A stretch of 8,727 bases of DNA from Candidatus Iainarchaeum sp. (GTDB lineage Archaea > Iainarchaeota > Iainarchaeia > Iainarchaeales > Iainarchaeaceae): the NCBI GenBank assembly GCA_013331625.1, contig DUGC01000113.1, positions 1 through 8,727 of the forward strand. The letters run 5' to 3'. The notes under the pieces are model-generated. The model saw nothing but the letters and a program-made list of their open reading frames with translations. It did no database searches and was not told the DNA's origin. A program made the translations under genes and the position numbers. This document shows, piece after piece, positions 1-5,304 of this stretch; the stretch's first letter is position 1, and each line of letters opens with the position of its first letter.

Positions 1-47
1 TTTAATCCGTCATATGCCGTTTATTAACAATTAACTATCCTGAACAT

Positions 48-56
48 TTTTATAAT
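48..56 (+). promoter_or_regulatory. Archaeal TATA box of the membrane-protein gene
   Basis: A T-rich run leading into TATAAT lies about 25 bases ahead of a plausible start site near 75-80. This is the usual archaeal TATA-to-start spacing and would leave a leader of about 30 bases before the ATG at 107. The upstream DNA (1-47) is AT-rich and holds no gene. The assignment rests on motif and spacing only. Confidence 0.5.
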
Positions 57-90
57 GGGCAAAGGCCAAATCTATTAAGCAACCTATTTT

Positions 91-98
91 AGGAGGTG
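91..98 (+). promoter_or_regulatory. Strong Shine-Dalgarno site
   Basis: AGGAGGTG is a full-length complement to the usual 3' end of 16S rRNA and sits 8 bases ahead of the ATG at 107. It is the best ribosome site serving a full-length gene in the window, so the membrane protein may be well translated. It also fixes the start codon. Confidence 0.85.
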
Positions 99-106
99 CC
101 ACCAAA

Positions 107-475
107 ATGGCTTCAAGACCAGAAATTGGTGCCTATGCATTCCTTGCAGGGGCCATCATAGCAATAATCGGAGGCCTGCTCACCGGGTTTGGACAGGATG
201 GCGGGGCTTTGGGAGGCCTTGCTGACTGGATACCGCTCATACTCATAATATTGGGTGTGATTGTAGGGCTCCTTAACATCGCAGACAGGGAGATCGACAG
301 GTTCCTCATAGCGGCAATCGCGCTGCTGGCGCTTGCAACAACTGCAGGCGGGCTTGACGTGATTCCTGCAGTAGGGCCGTTCCTTTCAGGGATCGTGCAG
401 AACGTGGCGATCTTCGTTGCGCCTGCAGCGCTAATTACGGCGCTGACCCTCATAAGCCATCTGGCAAGGGACTGA
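107..475 (+). CDS. Small four-helix integral membrane protein, function unknown
   Basis: The product is 122 residues, almost entirely hydrophobic. Likely membrane segments are at about residues 8-28, 41-58, 65-82 and 97-116. A Gly/Asp-rich loop (29-40) lies between the first two, and a short charged loop (ADREIDR, 59-65) lies between the second and third. There is no cleavable signal peptide, no cysteine and no catalytic motif. The helices are rich in Gly and Ala (GAIIAIIGG, ILGVIVGLLNI), which suggests tight packing. The pattern resembles short uncharacterised membrane proteins common in small archaeal genomes, but I cannot name a family. The start is fixed by a strong Shine-Dalgarno site. 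The gene is monocistronic: it has its own promoter and runs towards an oppositely oriented neighbour. The coding and membrane calls are secure; the role is unknown. Confidence 0.8.
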   Translation: MASRPEIGAYAFLAGAIIAIIGGLLTGFGQDGGALGGLADWIPLILIILGVIVGLLNIADREIDRFLIAAIALLALATTAGGLDVIPAVGPFLSGIVQNVAIFVAPAALITALTLISHLARD

Positions 476-546
476 AAATAAAATAATACCGCGCCAAGGC
501 AGGGCCGGCGAAGGATCGCACCAGTGATAAATAATGCAGTGGCAGA

Positions 547-579
547 AGTGAAAGGGGGGGGCAGCGCTCCTCTTTCACT
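547..579. terminator. Hairpin in convergent intergenic region
   Basis: AGTGAAAG (547-554) pairs perfectly with CTTTCACT (572-579). The stem extends inward through G-C and G-U pairs to 559/567, leaving a 7-base loop. The left arm includes part of a run of eight G (554-561). TTTT (583-586) follows on the plus strand, and an A7 run (587-593) gives T7 on the minus strand before the hairpin. The site lies between converging genes, which fits a shared terminator. Confidence 0.5.
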
Positions 580-586
580 CACTTTT

Positions 587-593
587 AAAAAAA
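587..593 (-). terminator. T7 tract on the minus strand, terminator for the TBP-like gene
   Basis: A run of seven A on the plus strand reads as T7 for transcripts leaving the minus-strand gene that ends at 643, about 50 bases downstream of its stop. On the minus strand the 547-579 hairpin follows this tract. Confidence 0.4.
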
Positions 594-624
594 TGCGGCC
601 GGCCGTGTTGCCTATTTTCGCCTC

Positions 625-632
625 TTTTTTTT
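625..632 (+). terminator. T8 tract, archaeal-type terminator for the membrane-protein gene
   Basis: Eight consecutive T follow TTTTCGCC (614-621 region) on the plus strand, just before the end of the convergent gene at 643. Archaeal RNA polymerase commonly stops at such T-tracts without a hairpin. This may be the second of two stops, after the hairpin at 547-579. Confidence 0.45.
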
Positions 633-642
633 GATGCAAAAT

Positions 643-927
643 TCATGTTTCAATATTCTCAAGCACTTTCTGTGCAATTTTTCGTGCAGCATCCTTTTCC
701 GTTGTTGCCTTCACTATTATCTTGCCGCTTTTGAAAAGCGAAACGTCCTTGCCGCCGGCCTTGAGCATCAGAAGGAAGGGGGTTTCAATCTCGATGAACA
801 CGCCTTTTTTTCGCAGCTGCCCTGCAACTGCCCCAAGCTCAAGGGAGCAATCCTGCTTTGGTATGAATTCATAGGCCACGCGCGACTTGCAGGGCTGGCC
901 CACAAAATCCGCAAGCTCAATCGCCAT
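643..927 (-). CDS. Single-repeat TBP-like (TATA-binding protein half-fold) protein
   Basis: The product is 94 residues. The predicted order is strand (about 14-22), helix (29-40), four strands (43-49, 51-57, 60-66, 69-74) and helix (76-92), which is the layout of one TBP repeat. The second half carries a TBP-like signature: SLFKSGKIIVKATT (63-76) followed by EKDAARKIAQKVL corresponds to the 'F-x-SGK-hydrophobic, then E-x-A-x-x-A' stretch in each TBP repeat. True TBP has two repeats, about 180 residues; this has one, so it would need to dimerise to form a DNA saddle, or it may bind something else, as TBP-like domains in RNase HIII and DNA glycosylases do. The start is ATG at 925-927 with GGTGG 7 bases upstream; an in-frame stop at 949-951 rules out a longer start. 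The fold is inferred by eye; the function is unknown. Confidence 0.65.
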   Translation of the reverse strand: MAIELADFVGQPCKSRVAYEFIPKQDCSLELGAVAGQLRKKGVFIEIETPFLLMLKAGGKDVSLFKSGKIIVKATTEKDAARKIAQKVLENIET

Positions 928-952
928 CGTTTTCCACCAGAAATAAGTTCAT
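917..952 (-). other. Possible 11-codon leader ORF overlapping the TBP-like gene start
   Basis: On the minus strand AGGAGG (plus coordinates 963-968) lies 10 bases ahead of an ATG at 950-952. That ATG opens a short frame, MNLFLVENDGD, ending in TGA at 917-919. The stop lies nine bases inside the 94-residue gene, in a different frame. Its ribosome site is stronger than the GGTGG serving the main gene. It could couple or limit translation of the TBP-like gene. It is too short to judge by coding statistics. Confidence 0.3.
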
Positions 953-1033
953 TTCCACAAAACCTCCTGCATTTTTCCCTTCAATCCAGGCTCAATTGCA
1001 GATCCGGCCCCTTAAGTTTAATTCGGTTATGCT

Positions 1034-1042
1034 AATTTAAAT
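1034..1042 (-). promoter_or_regulatory. Candidate TATA box of the TBP-like gene
   Basis: AATTTAAAT reads as a TATA-like element on the minus strand. It would place the start near 1010-1015 and give a leader of about 85 bases containing the short leader ORF. A second candidate, TTAAACTTAA at 1011-1020 on the same strand, would give a shorter leader. The 196-base gap 928-1123 holds this promoter, the leader ORF and AT-rich DNA. Confidence 0.3.
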
Positions 1043-1049
1043 CAAATCC

Positions 1050-1063
1050 AATTCAATTGAATT
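1050..1063. promoter_or_regulatory. 14-bp perfect palindrome upstream of the TBP-like gene promoter
   Basis: AATTCAATTGAATT is its own reverse complement over 14 bp. It lies just upstream of the candidate TATA box for the minus-strand TBP-like gene, where a dimeric regulator could bind. The local AT-richness raises the chance of coincidence. Confidence 0.3.
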
Positions 1064-1123
1064 ATTGATAATAAAATTATATTGCTGATTATTGATTGAT
1101 AAATCCCAATCCTGCAGTGCAAT

Positions 1124-2077
1124 TCATTCCCGCATTTCAACCTCATCAATCAGGCCGTCCCCGTTCACGTCAAGACCTTCGACCACATGCGCTATTGTTT
1201 TGCCGTCATGTACATTGGGCTTTGCACAGAGGGCTGGTTTTTTTATGACTGCAAGGATTGCAGACACAGTGCCTGCATTCCTCTTGCCTGCAACAATCAA
1301 TATCCACTTGCCCTTAAAGTAGGGGTGGGGCACTTTCTCAACAATGCCTATTGCCTCCTCGCCGTATTGCTTTCCTGACAGTTCCGAACTCACGATCCAG
1401 TTTCCGGCCGATGCTGAAAACCTTATCGGCAAAAACTGGTTAGCCTGCTCTGCAATCTTGTTGGTCACAGGGCCTCCAAGTATCACGAGGTTTGAGTTCT
1501 CATGGCGCAGGTCGCCAACCATTGTGTCGAGAAATACAAGGGGGAATTCAAACCCTGCGCAGTTTACGCCTATGAATGCGGCAAGCCCGGCTGCAAGGTG
1601 GCCGTCGCGGCAACGTGCCTTTGCAGGGCCATGGGGGTCTGGGGAGCCGACGACGATTTTTGCAAAAAATACCCCGTTGCGCAAAAAATCCTGCAGCAGA
1701 GATGATGCGGGGTTGCGGGCATCACGGCTGCCCTTTGAAAGCGTGCGCAAGCCGTGCATTGCCCCGTTTGCAGGGACGAGCGAGAACGAATCAAATGGGG
1801 CGGAGTAGTATTTTGCAATCGCCCCGTTCCTCTCCTCTGACCTCTCGATCTCGATGAGGCCGGCATTGCGCAGTTGCTTGCAGTAATAATAGGCTTTCTG
1901 CTCATTTATCGAAAGCTCCTTTGCGATAAGTGCAGGGTATGATGGCTTATTTTGCAGCATTGAAAAAATTGCCATGCATTCGCGGCTAAGCAGGGGACGC
2001 AGCTTTGCGCAGTCATCCACGACCTTTGTTGCAAGCTCCACTTCGCCTGAAGGCCCCTGTAAAATCAATTTGTCCAT
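1124..2077 (-). CDS. Winged-helix regulator with S-layer-like domain and C-terminal EF-hand loop
   Basis: The product is 317 residues. Residues about 28-92 form an ArsR-like winged helix: a helix with ARECMAIF-like spacing, then YPALIAKELSINEQKAYYYC as the helix-turn-helix, NAGLIEIERSE, and a wing ending AKYYSAP. After a linker, residues 138-280 form a domain with FFAKIVVGSPDPHGP, CRDGHLAAGLAAFIG, NLVILGGPVTNKIAEQAN and GKWILIVAGKRNAGT. The NLVILGGP..N element resembles conserved pieces of archaeal S-layer proteins. The tail DVNGDGLIDEVE (303-314) fits a 12-residue EF-hand loop: acidic or Asn at 1, 3 and 5, Gly at 6, Ile at 8, Glu at 12. There is no signal peptide or membrane segment, so it should be cytosolic. 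The start is ATG with GGTGGTGA 9 bases upstream. It is transcribed divergently from glmS across two palindromes, which suggests autoregulation and control of the glm operon. The DNA-binding call is good; the ligand is unknown. Confidence 0.75.
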   Translation of the reverse strand: MDKLILQGPSGEVELATKVVDDCAKLRPLLSRECMAIFSMLQNKPSYPALIAKELSINEQKAYYYCKQLRNAGLIEIERSEERNGAIAKYYSAPFDSFSLVPANGAMHGLRTLSKGSRDARNPASSLLQDFLRNGVFFAKIVVGSPDPHGPAKARCRDGHLAAGLAAFIGVNCAGFEFPLVFLDTMVGDLRHENSNLVILGGPVTNKIAEQANQFLPIRFSASAGNWIVSSELSGKQYGEEAIGIVEKVPHPYFKGKWILIVAGKRNAGTVSAILAVIKKPALCAKPNVHDGKTIAHVVEGLDVNGDGLIDEVEMRE

Positions 2078-2086
2078 TTTTTCCCT

Positions 2087-2094
2087 TCACCACC
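2087..2094 (-). promoter_or_regulatory. Shine-Dalgarno site of the winged-helix regulator
   Basis: GGTGGTGA on the minus strand ends 9 bases ahead of the ATG at 2075-2077 and contains the GGTGA core complementary to 16S rRNA. It supports that start codon. Confidence 0.6.
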
Positions 2095-2110
2095 TATTAT
2101 TGATTTTTTG

Positions 2111-2140
2111 ATACTAGTATATTAATATTCCTAATATTAG
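2111..2140. promoter_or_regulatory. Paired 10-bp palindromes, candidate operator
   Basis: ATACTAGTAT (2111-2120) and CTAATATTAG (2131-2140) are each perfect 10-bp palindromes. Their centres are exactly 20 bp apart, about two helical turns, so both sites face the same side of the DNA. The two sequences differ, so one protein would need to tolerate a degenerate site, possibly ..TA.TA... They lie between the divergent regulator and glmS starts, which suggests binding by the adjacent winged-helix protein as one or two dimers. A direct repeat, TAATATT (2123-2129 and 2132-2138), is also present. Confidence 0.5.
2118..2129 (-). promoter_or_regulatory. TATA box of the winged-helix regulator
   Basis: On the minus strand this reads AATATTAATATA. 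A TATA box here predicts a start near 2098 and a leader of about 20 bases containing the GGTGGTGA site. It overlaps the edge of one palindrome (2111-2120) and abuts the other (2131-2140), so a protein bound there would block it. Confidence 0.45.
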
Positions 2141-2151
2141 TTTATTCCCCC

Positions 2152-2158
2152 TTTTTAA
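2152..2158 (+). promoter_or_regulatory. Candidate TATA box for the glm operon (leaderless start)
   Basis: TTTTTAA is centred about 30 bases before the glmS ATG at 2185. The 20 bases before the ATG are pyrimidine/A-rich with no purine-rich ribosome site. Together these predict a transcript starting at or within a few bases of the ATG, i.e. a leaderless mRNA. Confidence 0.4.
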
Positions 2159-2184
2159 CCCTTTCTTTTCCCTCTAAATACTAT

Positions 2185-3948
2185 ATGTGCGGGATAGTTG
2201 GCGTTATAGCGCCCGATGCGAGCAGGAGGGCGTTTGAAGGCCTCAAATCCCTTGAGTACAGGGGTTATGACTCATGGGGCGTATGCGTGCCCGCAGCCAA
2301 AGGAGGGCAATTTGACCTTGAGCGCCATGTAGGCCGGATCGCAAATGCCTTGGTTTCAGTCGGTGAAGGCTCTGAAATAGCCCTGGGCCATACGCGCTGG
2401 GCAACGCATGGAAATGTCTCGGAGAGGAATTGCCACCCGCACCTTTCAAATGACGGCTCCGTGGCAATAGTGCACAATGGCATAGTTGAAAATTTCGTGC
2501 AGCTCAAGGAGAAGCTTTCAAAAAAAGGGTTCCGTTTCAATTCTGACACTGATTCGGAAGTCATTGCAAACCTCATTCAGCACCATATAGCTTGCGGTTT
2601 TGTGGAAGCGGTGAGGCTCTCGCTACTCGAGATTGAGGGGAGTTATGCCATTGCAGCCCTCCATGGAGGCGAGGAAAAAATTGTATGTGCCCGTAACGGG
2701 TCGCCGCTTGTGATCGGGGCTGCAAAGGGCGGCGAATACTATGTCGCATCAGATGCCACCGCATTTTTGCAGCACACAAAAAATGCAGTATTCCTCCTCG
2801 ACCATCAGATGGCTGTGTGCGGCAAAGGCCTGCTTGAAGTGAGGTCAGTTGAAAGCGGCAGGCGTGTCCGCTTTAGGCAAAAGCGCCTTTCATGGAGCAT
2901 CGAACAGGTCCGCAAAGGCAGCTTTGACCACTTCATGATAAAGGAAATATCCGAGCAGCCATCATCAATAGCGGCGGCGGTAAACCAGCCCAGAAAAGAG
3001 CTGGCCCGCTTTGTTTCAATCCTGTCGGGGGCAAGAAACATCGTGCTTTTGGGCTGCGGCTCATCCTACCATTCATGCATTGCAGGGTCTTACTTTTTCA
3101 GCTCGGTTGCAGGCATTAATGCACGCGCAATCCTTGCCTCGGAATTCCCCAGCTTTGCAAAGTTTTACGGGAAAGGTTCGGTCGTGGTTGCAGTCAGCCA
3201 GAGCGGGGAGACTGCGGATTTGCTCGAAGCCGTCAAGGCTGCAGGAGGGGAAAACGGCGCCAAAGTCATCTCAATTGTGAATGTAATGGATTCCAGCCTC
3301 ATGAGGGCATCTGACTGCACCCTGCTCATGAATGCAGGCCCCGAAATCTGCGTGCTATCGACAAAAAGCTACACCTCGCAGCTTGCAATCCTGCTCCTGC
3401 TTGCATACTCCCTTGCAGGGGATGAATGGGGGGGAAAGCAAATAATCCGGGAAGCTGCAGATGCTGCAAAATCCATCCTGGATTCCAGCAGGGGGGCAAT
3501 GCAGGCCCTTGCAAAAAAGCTGGCGGATTCGAATAGCCTGTTCGTTATCGGACGCTCCGATGCATTCCCCGTATCTCTTGAAGCCGCACTCAAGATAAAG
3601 GAAGTGAGCTATATCCATGCCGAGGGTTTTGCAGGCGCCGAGCTAAAGCACGGGACAATAGCCCTCGTAGAGCAGGGCACGCCTGCAATAGTGCTCTCAA
3701 CACAAAAAACACGCAGCCTTACAACAAGCAACGCGATAGAAATGAAGAGCCGCGGCGCATTCATAATCGGCGTTGATTCGCAGCCAAATGATGCATATGA
3801 CATAAATATTAATGTGCCCGAGCTTGGCAGCGCAAACCCGCTCATGCTCATAATACCAATCCAGCTGCTCTCTTACTATCTTGCCATTGAAAGGGGTTGT
3901 GACCCTGACAAGCCAAGGAACCTTGCGAAAGCGGTAACGGTGAAATGA
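2185..3948 (+). CDS. glmS: Glutamine--fructose-6-phosphate aminotransferase (isomerizing)
   Basis: GlmS converts fructose-6-phosphate and glutamine to glucosamine-6-phosphate and glutamate, the entry step to UDP-GlcNAc, in the cytosol. Of 587 residues (E. coli has 609), about 1-225 form the class II glutaminase domain: MCGIVGV with Cys2 as nucleophile after Met removal, GHTRWATHG (68-76), NCHPH, HNG (97-99) and SDTDSE with Asp123. Two SIS sugar-isomerase domains follow: CGSSYHS (291-297) and SQSGET (338-343) in the first, STKSYTSQ (392-399), then GRSDAFPVSLEAALKIKE, HAEGFAGAELKHG (478-490) and the C-terminal RNLAKAVTVK with Lys582. All expected catalytic elements are present. The final residue is Lys where many homologues have Glu. 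The ATG must be exact because Cys must be N-terminal. It is the first gene of a tight operon, probably leaderless, so there is no room for a glmS ribozyme. Confidence 0.98.
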   Translation: MCGIVGVIAPDASRRAFEGLKSLEYRGYDSWGVCVPAAKGGQFDLERHVGRIANALVSVGEGSEIALGHTRWATHGNVSERNCHPHLSNDGSVAIVHNGIVENFVQLKEKLSKKGFRFNSDTDSEVIANLIQHHIACGFVEAVRLSLLEIEGSYAIAALHGGEEKIVCARNGSPLVIGAAKGGEYYVASDATAFLQHTKNAVFLLDHQMAVCGKGLLEVRSVESGRRVRFRQKRLSWSIEQVRKGSFDHFMIKEISEQPSSIAAAVNQPRKELARFVSILSGARNIVLLGCGSSYHSCIAGSYFFSSVAGINARAILASEFPSFAKFYGKGSVVVAVSQSGETADLLEAVKAAGGENGAKVISIVNVMDSSLMRASDCTLLMNAGPEICVLSTKSYTSQLAILLLLAYSLAGDEWGGKQIIREAADAAKSILDSSRGAMQALAKKLADSNSLFVIGRSDAFPVSLEAALKIKEVSYIHAEGFAGAELKHGTIALVEQGTPAIVLSTQKTRSLTTSNAIEMKSRGAFIIGVDSQPNDAYDININVPELGSANPLMLIIPIQLLSYYLAIERGCDPDKPRNLAKAVTVK

Positions 3949-3957
3949 GGCATTTCC

Positions 3958-5304
3958 ATGAGGCGGCTTTTCGGGACTGACGGCATACGCGGGAAGGCAA
4001 ATGTCTACCCAATGACCCCCGAGCTTGCGCTAAAGCTCGGCAAGGCGATAGCGCTCCATTTTGAGCACAAGGGGATTGCGCCAAAAGTTGTCATCGGAAA
4101 GGACACGCGCATTTCAGGCTATATGCTTGAGACCGCGCTCACTTCAGGCCTTGTGTCGATGGGCGCGACCGTGCTGCTCGTCGGGCCGCTGCCAACACCT
4201 GCAATCTCTTTTCTCACGCGCGCTTTTGAGGCGAATGCAGGCATCGTGATCTCGGCATCGCACAACCCTGCAATGGACAACGGCATAAAGATATTCGATT
4301 CGCTCGGGATAAAGCTCTCAGATGATGACGAGGGCAATATCGAGTCCATTTTTTTCTCAGATGAGCTTGCAAGCGGCGGGCATGATGGCAGGCCCATAGG
4401 AAAAGCGTTCAGGGTGGAGGATAGCCAGCAGCGCTACCGCGAATTCGCGAAATCCTCGATAGCGGATGTTTCGCTCAAAGGCCTCAAGGTCGTGGCAGAC
4501 TGCGCAAACGGGGCGGGGTACAGGGTATTTCCGCAGATCCTCTCAGAGCTTGGCGCAGTTGTGAGTGCAATCAATGACAAGCCGGACGGATTTAACATAA
4601 ACCTCAACTCCGGCGCCACTTCTATTGCGGGGCTTGCATTGCAGGTGGTTGCGCAGAAAGCCGATGTCGGGCTTGCTTTGGACGGTGATGCCGACCGCCT
4701 CATAATTGTTGACGCTTTGGGCAACGAAATCAATGGCGACAAGATCATGGCTCTCTTGGCACTTCACCTCAAGGAAAAAGGCCTGCTTGCCAAAGACACG
4801 GTTGTCGCAACTGTAATGAGCAATGCTGGCTTTGAGGATTACATGGCCCGCAATGGCATAACTGTGGTGCGCAGCCGGGTGGGCGACCGTTACATCATCG
4901 AGGAGATGCGCAGGAATTCCTACAATTTTGGCGGCGAGCAGTCCGGCCATATAATATTTGGCGCCTATTCCACGACCGGTGACGGGATAATCGCCGCGCT
5001 GCAGTTCCTTGCAATAATGCTCGAAAAAGGCAAAGGGGCATCAGAGCTTGCAAATACTTTCGAGCTCTATCCGCAGGTCCTTCTCAATGTCAATGTCAAA
5101 GAAAAGAGGCCTTTGGGGGAGCTCAAGGCCCTCAGTTCGGAAATCAGGGAAGCGCAAAAGCTGCTGGGGAACAGGGGCAGGGTTCTTGTGCGATACAGCG
5201 GCACCGAAAATGTGCTGCGCATAATGGTCGAGGGGGAAAATGAAAGTGATATTAATGGGGTTGCACAAAGAATAGCACAGGCCGCAAAAGAGGAGAACGG
5301 TTAG
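3958..5304 (+). CDS. glmM: Phosphoglucosamine mutase, bacterial GlmM type
   Basis: GlmM interconverts glucosamine-6-phosphate and glucosamine-1-phosphate through a phosphoserine enzyme. At 448 residues it matches bacterial GlmM length. The four domains of the alpha-D-phosphohexomutase fold are all marked: LFGTDGIRG (4-12), the phosphoserine loop SASHNPAMDNG with Ser101, the Mg2+ loop DGDADR (242-247), the sugar-specificity loop GGEQSGH (325-331, Glu327 and Ser329), and the phosphate-binding RYSGTEN (412-418). The DCANGAGY, VVATVMSN, VGDRYIIEEM, YSTTGDG and LYPQVLLNV stretches are typical of bacterial GlmM rather than archaeal phosphomannomutase-like proteins. It starts 9 bases after glmS, with GAGG (3947-3950) overlapping the glmS stop as ribosome site, so the two are translationally linked. 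All catalytic residues are present. A minor mannose or glucose mutase activity cannot be excluded from sequence. Confidence 0.95.
   Translation: MRRLFGTDGIRGKANVYPMTPELALKLGKAIALHFEHKGIAPKVVIGKDTRISGYMLETALTSGLVSMGATVLLVGPLPTPAISFLTRAFEANAGIVISASHNPAMDNGIKIFDSLGIKLSDDDEGNIESIFFSDELASGGHDGRPIGKAFRVEDSQQRYREFAKSSIADVSLKGLKVVADCANGAGYRVFPQILSELGAVVSAINDKPDGFNINLNSGATSIAGLALQVVAQKADVGLALDGDADRLIIVDALGNEINGDKIMALLALHLKEKGLLAKDTVVATVMSNAGFEDYMARNGITVVRSRVGDRYIIEEMRRNSYNFGGEQSGHIIFGAYSTTGDGIIAALQFLAIMLEKGKGASELANTFELYPQVLLNVNVKEKRPLGELKALSSEIREAQKLLGNRGRVLVRYSGTENVLRIMVEGENESDINGVAQRIAQAAKEENG

Noticed and set aside
133..639. Long open frame (168 codons) on the minus strand opposite the membrane-protein gene
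   Set aside because: Most of it is antisense to the clear membrane-protein gene, no recognisable domain is encoded, and it crosses the terminator hairpin.
631..1035. Open frame of 134 codons on the plus strand across the TBP-like gene
   Set aside because: It is antisense to a well-formed gene with a recognisable fold, has no ribosome site, and its product is irregular and Cys-rich.
1124..2077. Frameshift or pseudogene in the regulator
   Set aside because: The frame is continuous from a good ribosome site to a clean EF-hand tail and stop; the multiple short plus-strand frames opposite it are only shadows.
2078..2184. glmS ribozyme or riboswitch upstream of glmS
   Set aside because: The gap to the divergent gene is 107 bases, the transcript appears leaderless, and no ribozyme core is visible. 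That ribozyme is known from Gram-positive bacteria.
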